Position numbers and translations under genes: made by a program. The notes below the pieces were generated by a model that ran no database searches, had not been told where the DNA came from, and saw only the letters and a list, made by a program, of their open reading frames with translations. DNA of 64,000 nt from Sphingobium lactosutens DS20 (GTDB lineage Bacteria > Pseudomonadota > Alphaproteobacteria > Sphingomonadales > Sphingomonadaceae), in the NCBI RefSeq assembly GCF_000445105.1, contig NZ_ATDP01000103.1, positions 1-64,000 of the forward strand. Direction: 5' to 3'. Position 1 is the first letter of the stretch; each line of letters starts with the position of its first letter. Positions 43,121 through 51,437 of this stretch are shown here, piece after piece.

Positions 43121-43219
43121 ACCTGCGCTGACAGCGTCATTCCCGCCCGGTTCAGTCGCCCTCGTCCACTGTCCCTCGCATGGCCCGCCCCGACAGGCGG
43201 TTCGTGAGAGGAGAGACAT

Positions 43220-43528
43220 ATGACCCTGATCTGGAAAGCGGCGGCGGCGCTGAGCCTGGCCGTCGCTGGCCTCGGTGCGGCGGCGACGCCGGCGCAGGCC
43301 CAATACTATCATGCCGGCTGGCGCGACGGACGCGATCATCGATGGGATAATCGGCGCTGGGACAACCGCCGCTGGAATGATCGCCGGCATTGGCGCGGCG
43401 ACCGGCGCGACTGGCGGCGGCATGGCGGCTATTACCGGTCCCATTACCGCTATCGCCCGCGCTGCTGGACGGAATGGCGCTATGACCGCTGGCGGCATCG
43501 TGACGTGCGGGTGCGCATCTGTCGTTGA
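43220..43528 (+). CDS. secreted Arg/Trp/Tyr-rich small protein
   Basis: 102 residues. A clear signal peptide (AAAALSLAVAGLGAAATPAQA) is followed by a mature part built of RWDNRRW-type repeats and RWRHRD, extremely rich in Arg, Trp, His and Tyr. GAGGAG precedes the ATG. Such RcnB-like or low-complexity periplasmic proteins are common in sphingomonads; metal or envelope roles are guessed. A hairpin follows the gene. Confidence 0.7.
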   Translation: MTLIWKAAAALSLAVAGLGAAATPAQAQYYHAGWRDGRDHRWDNRRWDNRRWNDRRHWRGDRRDWRRHGGYYRSHYRYRPRCWTEWRYDRWRHRDVRVRICR

Positions 43529-43542
43529 TGCAATGAGGCTGG

Positions 43543-43582
43543 GCCGCAACCTGTCCGGTTGATCGATCGGGCAGGTTGCGGC
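43543..43582 (+). terminator. hairpin after the Arg/Trp-rich gene
   Basis: GCCGCAACCTG (43543-43553) pairs perfectly with CAGGTTGCGGC (43572-43582). No T-run. Confidence 0.55.
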
Positions 43583-43593
43583 ATGGCTGGGGG

Positions 43594-44016
43594 ATGAGCG
43601 ACCCCATGCCCGTCATCCAGAGCCTGCTCGCGGGCCTGCCGATCCTGTTGCTGCATCTGGGCAGCGCGACACTGGTATGGCTGGCCGCGCTTACGCTCTA
43701 TCTTTGGATCACACCGCACGACGAATTTGCCCTGATCCGTGCGGGCAATGAAGCTGCCGCCATCTCGCTGGGCGGCGCGGCTATCGGTTTGGCCGTGCCA
43801 CTGGGCTTTTGCCTGGCCGGGTCGGTCAATGTCTGGGATGTGGTCATCTGGGGCAGCGTGACGCTGGTGCTGCAACTGATCGCGTTTCGTCTGGTCGATT
43901 TCCTGATCGGCACCCTGTCCGCCCGGATCGAGGCGAACGAGCGATCGGCGGCGATCTTTCTGGCCATGATGAAGGCGGCCGTCGCCTGCCTGACCGCTGC
44001 GGCGGTGGCGGGCTAA
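43594..44016 (+). CDS. DUF350 family membrane protein
   Basis: 140 residues from ATG 43594. Four hydrophobic helices: LPILLLHLGSATLVWLAALT, AAISLGGAAIGLAVPLGFCL, DVVIWGSVTLVLQLIAFRL and AVACLTAAAVAG. The RAGNEAAAISLGGAAIG segment and LxxRIEANERSAAIFLA match DUF350. Function unknown. It ends six bases before the protease gene, suggesting one operon. Confidence 0.8.
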   Translation: MSDPMPVIQSLLAGLPILLLHLGSATLVWLAALTLYLWITPHDEFALIRAGNEAAAISLGGAAIGLAVPLGFCLAGSVNVWDVVIWGSVTLVLQLIAFRLVDFLIGTLSARIEANERSAAIFLAMMKAAVACLTAAAVAG

Positions 44017-44022
44017 GGGCGC

Positions 44023-44862
44023 ATGGCGCGCAAGCAGGGCTGCGGCTGCCTGCCCTTCGTGCTGGGCGCATTGCTTCTGGCTGTCGCCTGGGGCACGCAG
44101 GATGCCGTCATCCCGCCGCTACAGGTCGAACAATTCGATCCGCGCAGCCCGCGCCGGCCCATGCCGCAATGGGGCGATGAGCAATTCGTGATCGAGGATC
44201 GCCCCGGCGGGCCGGCTGATTCGATGGGCACCGCTTTTGCCGTCGATCGGGATGGCGCATGGCTGACCGCCGAGCATGTCACCCATGGCTGCACCCGCGT
44301 CGGGCTGGAGGATGGCCGCTTCGCCCGGCCGGTCGCGCGGGTGCTGGAAAGCCGGGAGGGGGACGCGGCCATGGTGCAGGCCAACCTCGCCAGTCCGGAC
44401 GCACTGCCGCTGGCCGATCATGTGCCGCAGCCAGGGACGCCGGGCTATCATATGGGCTTCCCAGCCGGTGCGCCTACGCTGGTCGTGTCGGAACTGATCG
44501 GATCGGCCAGCGCGCGACGCGGCCGGAGCGAAGATACGCAACCCATCCTTGCCTGGGCGGAACGCGCCCGCCTGCCCGCCGGCGATGGCACGCTGTCGGG
44601 CATCAGCGGCGGTCCCGTCCTGTCCGAAGACGGCCATGTCATCGGGGTCAACAGCGCCGCCACCGATCGGCGCGGCCGGATATTGACGACAGCGCCCGAT
44701 GCCGTCGTCCGGCTCGCCGTCGCCAGCCGGATGATCGACGAACGGCCCGTCGCCTATCCGATCGAAAATATCGCCGACGCCAGCCGCCGCTTCGTCGCCT
44801 GGCTGGATCAGGGGGTGATCCGTCGCATCTTCTGCAATGTCGACGCGCCGCCGGGCGGTTGA
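44023..44862 (+). CDS. membrane-anchored trypsin-like serine protease
   Basis: 279 residues. An N-terminal hydrophobic anchor (LPFVLGALLLAVAW) is followed by a chymotrypsin-fold domain. The triad is visible as His in TAEHVTHGC, Asp in REGDAAMVQA and Ser in GISGGPVLSEDG. No PDZ domain, so not a full DegP. It is placed with the DUF350 gene. Likely periplasmic and cleaving unknown targets. Confidence 0.85.
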   Translation: MARKQGCGCLPFVLGALLLAVAWGTQDAVIPPLQVEQFDPRSPRRPMPQWGDEQFVIEDRPGGPADSMGTAFAVDRDGAWLTAEHVTHGCTRVGLEDGRFARPVARVLESREGDAAMVQANLASPDALPLADHVPQPGTPGYHMGFPAGAPTLVVSELIGSASARRGRSEDTQPILAWAERARLPAGDGTLSGISGGPVLSEDGHVIGVNSAATDRRGRILTTAPDAVVRLAVASRMIDERPVAYPIENIADASRRFVAWLDQGVIRRIFCNVDAPPGG

Positions 44863-44915
44863 CGAGCGCGTTGGCCAGGCGCTAGGCGCTGCGCAACTTT
44901 GCAAGGATTTCCATC

Positions 44916-45194
44916 ATGAGCGACACGCCCCCCGACCATCTGTCCACCAATCCCAAAAGCCCCCATTTCGACATGGATGTGCTCCAGCGCGGCATCGGCA
45001 TCCGCTTCAAGGGCCGGGAGCGCAAGGATGTGGAAGAATATTGCATATCGGAAGGCTGGATCCGCGTGGCCGCCGGCAAGACCCGCGACCGCCATGGCAA
45101 CCCGCTGACGATCAAGCTGAATGGCGAGGTTGAGGCCTGGTTCGAAAATCCGGCCGAGGGCGCTGCCGACGACAAGGCGCCGGACGGCGAATAA
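44916..45194 (+). CDS. DUF3297 family protein
   Basis: 92 residues. The pattern PPDHLSTNPKSPHFDMDVLQ, GIGIRFKGRERKDVEEYCIS and GKTRDRHGNPLTIKLNGEVE is the DUF3297 family, widespread in proteobacteria and of unknown function (small, soluble). A terminator follows at once. Confidence 0.9.
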   Translation: MSDTPPDHLSTNPKSPHFDMDVLQRGIGIRFKGRERKDVEEYCISEGWIRVAAGKTRDRHGNPLTIKLNGEVEAWFENPAEGAADDKAPDGE

Positions 45195-45198
45195 AAGC

Positions 45199-45224
45199 AA
45201 GGGGCGCCGCTATGGGTGCCCCTT
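45199..45224. terminator. terminator between convergent genes
   Basis: AAGGGGC and GCCCCTT stem with short loop and T's. Confidence 0.75.
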
Positions 45225-45230
45225 TCGCTA

Positions 45231-45947
45231 TCAGTTCAGCATCGTTTCACGCTTCACGTCCGCGATGATGGCGCTCAGGCTCCGCTCCACCGGCGCATTG
45301 TCGGCAAAGTGCAGGATCGCCGGATCGGTGCGCAGATGCGGCGCGCGGCCGCGCCGTTCCGGCTTGGCTTCGACCGTCGCCTGCGCGGTTCGCACCGGGC
45401 GGACGGAGGCGCCCTCGCGATTCCAACGGTCCATGTCCATCCTGGCGAAGCGGATGCTCGCGCCCAGCGCAGGGTCGGGCGTGAAGTCATGCAGCTTCGC
45501 TTTGGCCGGATAGATGAAGCCGAAGGTCGGATTGGTGCGCGCGCCCATTTGCCCGGTCGGGCTGTGCCATACCCGCACCTGGCTCCAGTCGCCCTGGTCC
45601 GACACGTCGATCGCCAGCACATCCTCCTCGATCGCGCCGGGCACCGACCAATTGGCATGGCGAATGAGAATACGACGATCGTCGAGCACGCGGCTCACCA
45701 CCGCGACATGCCCCAGCGCCATTGGCCCGAACGCCCGGAACGCCAGCACCGCGCCCTTTTTCGGCGCGTGGCCGCGCTTGAACCGACCATCGGCCTGGTC
45801 CCACCAGTTGAGCGCATCGCCATAAAGGTCGACGCCCGACACGGTGCGCGCATAAGGCACGCATTGCAGCACCGACGCGCCCCAAGCCTGCGCGCCCGTC
45901 ATCCCGGACAGCATCAGCGCCGCTGCCCAGACCAGATTTCGAATCAT
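45231..45947 (-). CDS. secreted CHAP-domain protein, larger paralogue
   Basis: 238 residues. Signal peptide ending AQAWG, then a CHAP (cysteine peptidase/amidase) domain with catalytic Cys in LQCVPYAR, His in LGHVAVVSRV and Asn in IRHANWS. The C-terminal 80 residues are an added Arg-rich extension (PERRGRAPHLR). CHAP enzymes usually cut peptidoglycan cross-links. A shorter paralogue follows upstream on the same strand, 77 bases away. Confidence 0.85.
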   Translation of the reverse strand: MIRNLVWAAALMLSGMTGAQAWGASVLQCVPYARTVSGVDLYGDALNWWDQADGRFKRGHAPKKGAVLAFRAFGPMALGHVAVVSRVLDDRRILIRHANWSVPGAIEEDVLAIDVSDQGDWSQVRVWHSPTGQMGARTNPTFGFIYPAKAKLHDFTPDPALGASIRFARMDMDRWNREGASVRPVRTAQATVEAKPERRGRAPHLRTDPAILHFADNAPVERSLSAIIADVKRETMLN

Positions 45948-46024
45948 TTGCGATCCTGAAACGTCTAGAATCGCCCCACCGGGATCGACCCTATGCGTCA
46001 GTCGGTTGGCAAAAGGTTAAAGGA

Positions 46025-46555
46025 TCAGAAAGCAGAGCGGACCGCAGCGCCGCCGTCCATATCGGCCGATGCAATCTGCACCGGCTGGTCGATCTTGGCA
46101 GGCGCATCGGCATAAATGAAGCCACGCGCCGGGTTCGACCGCGTCCCAAGCCCGCCGATCGGACCATACCAGACGCGCACGTCAGTCCAGTCATTATTGG
46201 GCGACACGTCCACGGCGCGGACGTCGCGTTCGATGCCGCCACGATAGGACCAGTTGGCGTGGGTCAGCAGCACTTCACGATCGCTGACCACCTTGCTGAC
46301 CATCGCCACATGGCCGACCGGCATCGAACGGCTGGACGAGAAGGCCAGCACCGCGCCGACACGCGGTTCATGCCCGCGATCGTAGTGGCCTTCCGCCTGT
46401 CCCCACCAGGTGTTGGCATTGCCATGAATGTCGATGCCGGAAATCTGCCTGGCGAAGGGCGCGCATTGCAGCGTGCCGGCGACGGCGGGAACGGAAGCCA
46501 ATGTCGAAAGCGCAAGAATAGACGCCGCGAAAAACGCGCGAAAACCAGCCAACAT
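46025..46555 (-). CDS. secreted CHAP-domain protein, smaller paralogue
   Basis: 176 residues. Signal peptide (ILALSTLASVPAVAG), then CHAP motifs LQCAPFARQISG, VGHVAMVSKV and LTHANWSYRG. It shares the GNANTWWGQAEGHYDRGHEP layout with its neighbour (DALNWWDQADGRFKRGHAP), so the pair arose by tandem duplication. It lacks the C-terminal extension. Likely periplasmic cell-wall amidase/peptidase. Confidence 0.85.
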   Translation of the reverse strand: MLAGFRAFFAASILALSTLASVPAVAGTLQCAPFARQISGIDIHGNANTWWGQAEGHYDRGHEPRVGAVLAFSSSRSMPVGHVAMVSKVVSDREVLLTHANWSYRGGIERDVRAVDVSPNNDWTDVRVWYGPIGGLGTRSNPARGFIYADAPAKIDQPVQIASADMDGGAAVRSAF

Positions 46556-46665
46556 GCGATTGCGACCCCGACTTTTTTTGGTAAGGCTTGAACCCCGATG
46601 GCCGCTTTAGGGCAGACCACGCGCGGCTTGAAAAGTCGCTGGCGACGAATCGTTTTGTCGATGCG

Positions 46666-47739
46666 TTATGTTGTGGAACGAAAGATGTGGCCGGCGGTTA
46701 CAGACAGCCGCGTTGCCGCGCTCAAGTCGCTGAACAGGCTCGGCTCCGTGCCCGTCATCCATATCTGCCCCCCCGTGTCCGCCAGCCGGTCAAACAGAGC
46801 AGCGCGGCGGAGAGGATCGAGATGCGCCGCCACTTCATCCAGCAAAAGCACCGGCGGCTGCCCGCGTTCAGCGGCGACCAGGGCAGCATGGGCGAGCAGG
46901 ATCGACAGCAGCAGCGCCTTCTGCTCTCCGGTCGAACAAAGCGCCGCCGCCTGCCCCTTCGCCACATGAGTAACCGCAAGGTCCTGGCGATGCGGCCCGG
47001 TCAGGCTTCGCCCGGCCGCTGCGTCGCGTCGGCGCTGTCTCCCCAGGCGGATCGCAAGCGGTTCATCGCCTTGTGGTTCGGCTTCCTCGATCTCGATCAT
47101 GGGCCGGGCGAAAGGCGCATCGGGCTGATGCGCCAATAGCTGATTGAGGCGCGCGACAAGGTCAGCCCGCGCCCCGCCAATGGCCGCCCCATGCTCTTCC
47201 ATCTGCGTTTCCAGCGCGGAGAGCCAGACCGGATCGGCAGTGCGCAGGTCGCTGAGCAACCGGTTGCGCGCGCGCATGGCGGCATCATAACGCCCGCTGT
47301 GCGCGGCATGGCCGGGATGCAGCGCCAGTGTCAGCCGGTCCAGAAAACGCCGCCTCCCGCCCGGACTGTCGAGAAACAGCCGGTCCATCGCCGGGGTCAG
47401 CCATACGATCGCCAGATGATCGGCGAGCGCGTTGGCGGACGAGGCGACACCGCCGATCCGCACCTGCCGCCGTTCCGGCGCATTCGCGTTGACGCCGGTT
47501 CCCAGCATGACGCCATCGACCTCCGCCGCGATGCCGAAGCCGCCAGGCCCATCCTGCCGCGCCATCGCGCCAAGCGAAGCGCCACGCAGGCCCCGGCCCG
47601 GCGCCAGCATCGAAACCGCTTCCAGGATATTGGTCTTGCCCGCGCCATTGTCGCCGGTCAGCAATATGAAAGCATGATTGGGCAGGATCAGCGCATCCGC
47701 ATGATTGCGGAAGTCGCTCAGGGTCAGGCGGCCGATCAT
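46666..47739 (-). CDS. recF: DNA replication/repair protein RecF
   Basis: 357 residues. Loads RecA at gaps with RecO and RecR. Walker A GDNGAGKT (29-36), the signature [17 protein letters not shown] and Walker [13 protein letters not shown] are intact, with the SMC-like arm between. It starts [16 protein letters not shown], the family-typical 'L...fRN' entry. Not linked to dnaN in this genome segment (10 kb apart). Confidence 0.95.
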   Translation of the reverse strand: MIGRLTLSDFRNHADALILPNHAFILLTGDNGAGKTNILEAVSMLAPGRGLRGASLGAMARQDGPGGFGIAAEVDGVMLGTGVNANAPERRQVRIGGVASSANALADHLAIVWLTPAMDRLFLDSPGGRRRFLDRLTLALHPGHAAHSGRYDAAMRARNRLLSDLRTADPVWLSALETQMEEHGAAIGGARADLVARLNQLLAHQPDAPFARPMIEIEEAEPQGDEPLAIRLGRQRRRDAAAGRSLTGPHRQDLAVTHVAKGQAAALCSTGEQKALLLSILLAHAALVAAERGQPPVLLLDEVAAHLDPLRRAALFDRLADTGGQIWMTGTEPSLFSDLSAATRLSVTAGHIFRSTT

Positions 47740-47784
47740 CGCGTCGCTGTAGCGAGGACTGGACCGGGAAGGAAGCGCGCTTCG

Positions 47785-48300
47785 TCAGCAACGCTTGCGA
47801 GTCACCGCCGTCCCGTCATTGACGATGGTCAGTCGCGCGCCATCGGCCGATGGTTTGAGGCTGAGCGTACGCGTCCAGCTTTCGCCCTCGCCGGTGAAGG
47901 CGGCCTTCACCTGTATCTCTCCGCCCTCCTGCGCATCGACGGACTGCACCGTGCCGACACTTTCGTGAAAAATGAGCTGGTCCGGCTTGATCGTCAGTTC
48001 CAGGGCATCGGATCGGTCGTCACACCGCGCCTGCATGCCCGTCCACCGTCCTTGGAGGCTCTCAGGGATCATGCCGGCCGGCGACGCTGGCGGCTTGGAC
48101 GTTTCACTGGTGGGGACAGGCTCTGCCGGCACGATCGCGTTTGCAGGCGGTGCGGGTTCGTCCGTGTCGGGCAGCGCCTTCTCCATGATGTTGGTGACGA
48201 CATTGGGCTGCGCTGCGTCATTGCCACTTTGCTGCCCGCAGCCGCCCAGCAGGATCATCGATGTCAGGATGAGCGGCATGAAGGGCGATGGCAGGCGCAT
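47785..48300 (-). CDS. lipoprotein, unknown
   Basis: 171 residues from ATG 48300. Signal with lipobox LLGGC, a Pro/Thr/Ala-rich linker (PAPPANAIVPAEPVPTSETS), then a small beta-rich domain (LQGRWTGMQARCDDRSDALE, IFHESVGTVQSVDAQEGG) ending in TRKRC. Looks like a lipid-anchored periplasmic domain of unknown role. Divergent from the glyoxalase-like gene. Confidence 0.7.
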   Translation of the reverse strand: MRLPSPFMPLILTSMILLGGCGQQSGNDAAQPNVVTNIMEKALPDTDEPAPPANAIVPAEPVPTSETSKPPASPAGMIPESLQGRWTGMQARCDDRSDALELTIKPDQLIFHESVGTVQSVDAQEGGEIQVKAAFTGEGESWTRTLSLKPSADGARLTIVNDGTAVTRKRC

Positions 48301-48389
48301 GGACGAAACAACCCGGCCCCCATCGCCTTGTTCCCGCATCGATCGCCGCATGGTAGGGAGATTGCGCCTTCGCGTACGGAGTCGGTGCG

Positions 48390-48770
48390 ATGCCAGTTCT
48401 GGGAATGGGCGGATTTTTCTTTCGCGCGCGCGATCCCGACGCTTTGGGACTTTGGTATCGCACCCATCTCAATGTCGGCGGCGGCTGCGTCGCCATGCTC
48501 GATGCGCCGTCGCATGATTGGGCATGGCAGGCTGCGGGTGGACCCTTGATCTTCGCGCCTTTCCCGCAGGACAGCGATTATTTCGCGCCGGACAAGGCGT
48601 TCATGCTGAATTTTCGCGTGGCCGATCTCGATTCTCTGCTGGACAGCTTGCGCGCAGCCGAAATCGCGATCATCACCGATCCGCAATGGGATGACCCCGC
48701 CGTCGGTCGTTTTGCCCGCATTCACGATCCGGAGGGCAATGCCATCGAATTGTGGGAACCGCCCGCCTGA
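48390..48770 (+). CDS. VOC/glyoxalase-like protein
   Basis: 126 residues. The paired beta-alpha-beta-beta-beta units are visible (FFFRARDPDALGLWYRTHL and FRVADLDSLLDSLRAAEIAI) with the C-terminal DPEGNAIELWEP typical of the vicinal-oxygen-chelate family. Metal and substrate unknown; related to the PhnB/glyoxalase group of antibiotic- and ketoaldehyde-handling proteins. It precedes the peroxiredoxin gene by 30 bases. Confidence 0.85.
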   Translation: MPVLGMGGFFFRARDPDALGLWYRTHLNVGGGCVAMLDAPSHDWAWQAAGGPLIFAPFPQDSDYFAPDKAFMLNFRVADLDSLLDSLRAAEIAIITDPQWDDPAVGRFARIHDPEGNAIELWEPPA

Positions 48771-48800
48771 ACCCAAGGTCGCACTGAAAGGAATCTGTCG

Positions 48801-49334
48801 ATGAAGCGCCCGTCCCTGATCCTCGCCGCCACGGCCATGCTGCTCCCCGCCGGACAGGCCATGGCGGCGCTTGCGGTGGGCGCCAAAGCGCCGGACTTCA
48901 CGACGCGCGGCGCGCTTGCCGGCAAGACTTTTACTCTTACCCTTTCGCATCAGCTCAAGCGCGGGCCGGTGGTGCTCTATTTCTTCCCCAAGGCCTTCAC
49001 CCCCGGCTGTTCGGCCGAGGCGCGCGAATTTGCCGAGAATATCGACAAGTTCAAGGCGGCGGGCGCCACCGTCATCGGCATGTCGGCCGATCCGGTCGAC
49101 GATCTCGTGTCCTTTTCGACCAAGGAATGTGCGGGCAAATTCCCGGTTGCGTCGGCCGGATCGACGATAATTTCAGGCTATGATGTGGGCCTCAAGATGC
49201 GGCCGGGCATGACCGACCGGACATCCTATGTCATTGCCCCGTCAGGACGGATCGCCTTCGTCCACAGCGAAATGAACTATGCCAATCATGTGAAGAGCAC
49301 GCTGGAAGCCGTCGAGTCGATGAAGGCCAAATGA
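48801..49334 (+). CDS. secreted Bcp-like peroxiredoxin
   Basis: 177 residues. A signal peptide ([17 protein letters not shown]) precedes an AhpC/TSA domain with the peroxidatic Cys in [18 protein letters not shown]; a second Cys (TKECAGKFP) may be resolving. Peroxiredoxins reduce peroxides with thiols. Export to the periplasm is unusual for Bcp-type enzymes but seen in sphingomonads. Same strand as the VOC gene. Confidence 0.88.
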   Translation: MKRPSLILAATAMLLPAGQAMAALAVGAKAPDFTTRGALAGKTFTLTLSHQLKRGPVVLYFFPKAFTPGCSAEAREFAENIDKFKAAGATVIGMSADPVDDLVSFSTKECAGKFPVASAGSTIISGYDVGLKMRPGMTDRTSYVIAPSGRIAFVHSEMNYANHVKSTLEAVESMKAK

Positions 49335-49348
49335 CGGCGCCCTGGCCT

Positions 49349-50116
49349 TCACCCCTCCAGCTTGCTGAGGATGAAGGCCAGAAGAAAGCCAGCGACGGCG
49401 ATGAGGCCGGAAAATTCATGTGCCTCCTCGGTTGCTTCCGGGATCATCGTGTCGACCAGCATCGCCAGGATCGCGCCGGCCGCGACGGCCGTGGTTGCGG
49501 CGATAATGTCCGGGCTGGCCCCGGCCATGACGGCATAGCCGATCGCTGCGGCCAGTCCCGACGCCATCGCGATCCCGCCCCAGACGCCGAAGATATAGAT
49601 CGCGCTGCGGCCCGCTTTCTTCATGCCCGCCGCGCTCGACAGACCTTCGGGCACGTTGGACAAAAATACGGCCGCCACCGTCACCAGGCTGACCCCCGCG
49701 CCCTCCAGCAAGCTGACGCCGATCACGACAGGTTCGGGAATACCGTCGAGCAACGCGCCTATGGCAATCGACAGGCCCGATCCTTGCTGCGCCGTCGCCT
49801 GGCGGTGATGCGGATTTGATCCGGAACGCTTGCGATGCCTGGCGCCTGCGCGCGACACCAGAGTATTGGCGATCGTATAAACCAGGGCGCCCCCGAAAAA
49901 GCCGATCGCGGTCGCGTCAAACCCGCCGCGCCGATAGGCCTCATCCATCAGGTCGAACGCGACCGCAGAAATCAGCACGCCTGACCCTGCCGCCATGATC
50001 GCCGCGATCAACCGCTGGGGCAAGTGCACGAAATAGGCGATGCCGGCGCCCACCAGCAGGGCCGATCCGCCGACCAGCCCCCATAGTCCCGCTGCCACGG
50101 CTTCGTTCATATGCAT
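49349..50116 (-). CDS. ZIP family metal transporter
   Basis: 255 residues with about seven membrane helices. The metal path motifs are in helix 4 (IGALLDGIPEPVVIGVSL) and helix 5 (FLSNVPEGLSSAAGM). The His-rich loop (NPHHRQATAQQG) between helices 3 and 4 is typical. It likely moves zinc or another divalent ion across the inner membrane. Convergent with the peroxiredoxin gene. Confidence 0.88.
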   Translation of the reverse strand: MHMNEAVAAGLWGLVGGSALLVGAGIAYFVHLPQRLIAAIMAAGSGVLISAVAFDLMDEAYRRGGFDATAIGFFGGALVYTIANTLVSRAGARHRKRSGSNPHHRQATAQQGSGLSIAIGALLDGIPEPVVIGVSLLEGAGVSLVTVAAVFLSNVPEGLSSAAGMKKAGRSAIYIFGVWGGIAMASGLAAAIGYAVMAGASPDIIAATTAVAAGAILAMLVDTMIPEATEEAHEFSGLIAVAGFLLAFILSKLEG

Positions 50117-50193
50117 TTCCTAAAATGGGCGCCCCGAAGAGGAAAAGCGCCCGAGCTTGGGCCAGTTCCTTTCAAAGCATCGCTGGCCCGGTG

Positions 50194-50580
50194 TCAGGCA
50201 AGAAAATCGCCGCCTTCGATCCGTTGGAATGTCGCGACGTTGCGCGCATATAGATAGGTCCATGCATCGACCATACCCTCCCGCGTGGCAACCGCGATGA
50301 GAACGCGGCGAAATTCCCAGGGTTGGGGGAAGGCCGGGCTGCATTCCTCATAATCGTCGAGCCACGCCAGCGTACGGACGGGATCGGAAAGCCTGTAGAG
50401 GTCCCCCACGACCTTGGCAGTGCCGCCTGGCACCAAGCCGGGATAATCCGCGATCCGATACAAAACACCGTCAACGCTCGCAGGGCCGACCAGCGTGGCT
50501 TCGCGCTCCAGTCGACGCGCGACCATCCCTCCATGGTCGGGTCGCAGCGTTCCATAGACGAATAACCACGCCTCACTCAT
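50194..50580 (-). CDS. gamma-glutamylcyclotransferase-like (AIG2) protein
   Basis: 128 residues from ATG 50580. The substrate loop LFVYGTLRPDHGG and the catalytic Glu in WLDDYEECSPAF define the GGCT/AIG2 fold. Members cyclise gamma-glutamyl amines; the physiological substrate is not known here. The longer upstream frame is not conserved in character, so the ATG giving MSEAWLFVYG is preferred. Confidence 0.85.
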   Translation of the reverse strand: MSEAWLFVYGTLRPDHGGMVARRLEREATLVGPASVDGVLYRIADYPGLVPGGTAKVVGDLYRLSDPVRTLAWLDDYEECSPAFPQPWEFRRVLIAVATREGMVDAWTYLYARNVATFQRIEGGDFLA

Positions 50581-50700
50581 GACATATCCCTTTGCGAAAT
50601 TTACCAATCATGAGGATGTTTCACCAATGGTCAGCACTGACGGACTAGACTGACTTTTGCTCACATCCTGAAAACGGCCGATTTCTTGACGAATCTGCAT

Positions 50701-50719
50701 TTGGCACACCCCCTGCAAT
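50701..50719 (+). promoter_or_regulatory. sigma-54 (-24/-12) promoter
   Basis: TTGGCACACCCCCTGCAAT has GG and GC exactly 10 bases apart as required for sigma-54. It lies 55 bases before the 34-residue gene. GGCCGG-ATGAT-CCGGCC (50735-50751) forms a hairpin in the leader. Confidence 0.65.
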
Positions 50720-50773
50720 GCTGTGGGGCATGAAGGCCGGATGATCCGGCCAGCCAATCAGGGAGTTATCATC

Positions 50774-50878
50774 ATGTTCGTTGCCAAGATCCAGAACGCC
50801 GCCTTCGCTTTCCTCGGCGCCGTTGTCGTCGCCAGCCTGTTCGTCAGCGCGGCGGTTCCGGTCGCGCCGATCGCCTGA
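50774..50878 (+). CDS. 34-residue hydrophobic protein before pspC
   Basis: MFVAKIQNAAFAFLGAVVVA, then a short tail SLFVSAAVPVAPIA. GGGAG lies nine bases before the ATG. One hydrophobic helix, either a small membrane protein or a signal-like peptide. It stands between a sigma-54 promoter and pspC, so it is probably part of an envelope-stress unit. Confidence 0.6.
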   Translation: MFVAKIQNAAFAFLGAVVVASLFVSAAVPVAPIA

Positions 50879-50931
50879 TCGCCGCCGCCCCCCTTTTTCG
50901 ACCCCCCATACATATGCAGAAGGCCAATATC

Positions 50932-51117
50932 ATGAACAGCAATTTCACCCTCGACCGCCGCCATGGCAAGATCATGGGCGTCTGCGCGGGGCTTTCCAAT
51001 CGCACCGGTCTGGACGTTACGCTGATCCGAGTTGCCTTGGTGCTGCTGACCCTGTGCGCCTTGGGCCCGATCGGTGTCGCCGCCTATCTGCTGGCGGGCT
51101 GGCTCGCCGAAGGGTGA
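50932..51117 (+). CDS. pspC: PspC-domain protein
   Basis: 61 residues from ATG 50932 (MNSNFTLDRRHGKIMGVCAG). The PspC domain is clear: 'GVCAGLSNRTGLDVTLIRVA' followed by a hydrophobic helix (LVLLTLCALGPIGVAAYLLA). PspC senses inner-membrane stress in the phage-shock system. Here pspA and pspB are not adjacent; the sigma-54 promoter upstream fits psp regulation. A terminator follows. Confidence 0.88.
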   Translation: MNSNFTLDRRHGKIMGVCAGLSNRTGLDVTLIRVALVLLTLCALGPIGVAAYLLAGWLAEG

Positions 51118-51149
51118 CGTCGTCCAGTCGCAGCAAATGACCGCATACT

Positions 51150-51188
51150 AAAAAGGCCGCCCCGATGAGTCGGAGAGCGGCCTTTTTT
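51150..51188 (+). terminator. rho-independent terminator after pspC
   Basis: AAAAAGGCCGC pairs with GCGGCCTTTTTT. Confidence 0.9.
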
Positions 51189-51230
51189 CAGTCTTGGCAC
51201 AATGTCCTGAAACTTGCGGCCGAGCCGCTG

Positions 51231-51314
51231 TCAGGCATAGAGAACCGAATAGAATGTTACCATCTGCACGCCCACAGCGGCGGCGAGCACGGCACCTTGA
51301 AAAATCTGACGCAT
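51231..51314 (-). CDS. 27-residue membrane peptide
   Basis: MRQIFQGAVLAAAVGVQMVT then FYSVLYA, a single hydrophobic helix. GGAG precedes the ATG by seven bases. Too short for most gene finders. Composition resembles the nearby 34-residue protein. A palindrome ATTGT-A-ACAAT lies upstream (about 51385). Function unknown. Confidence 0.45.
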   Translation of the reverse strand: MRQIFQGAVLAAAVGVQMVTFYSVLYA

Positions 51315-51437
51315 AATTGACTCCATTGTTGCGAAGGACATTCGCCTCCGCATCTGTGAGGAGCCTCTAAGCCCGTCATGTCATTGTAACAATCGCAAAG
51401 CCTGACTTTCCGATTGCAACAAACGCAACATAGGCCG

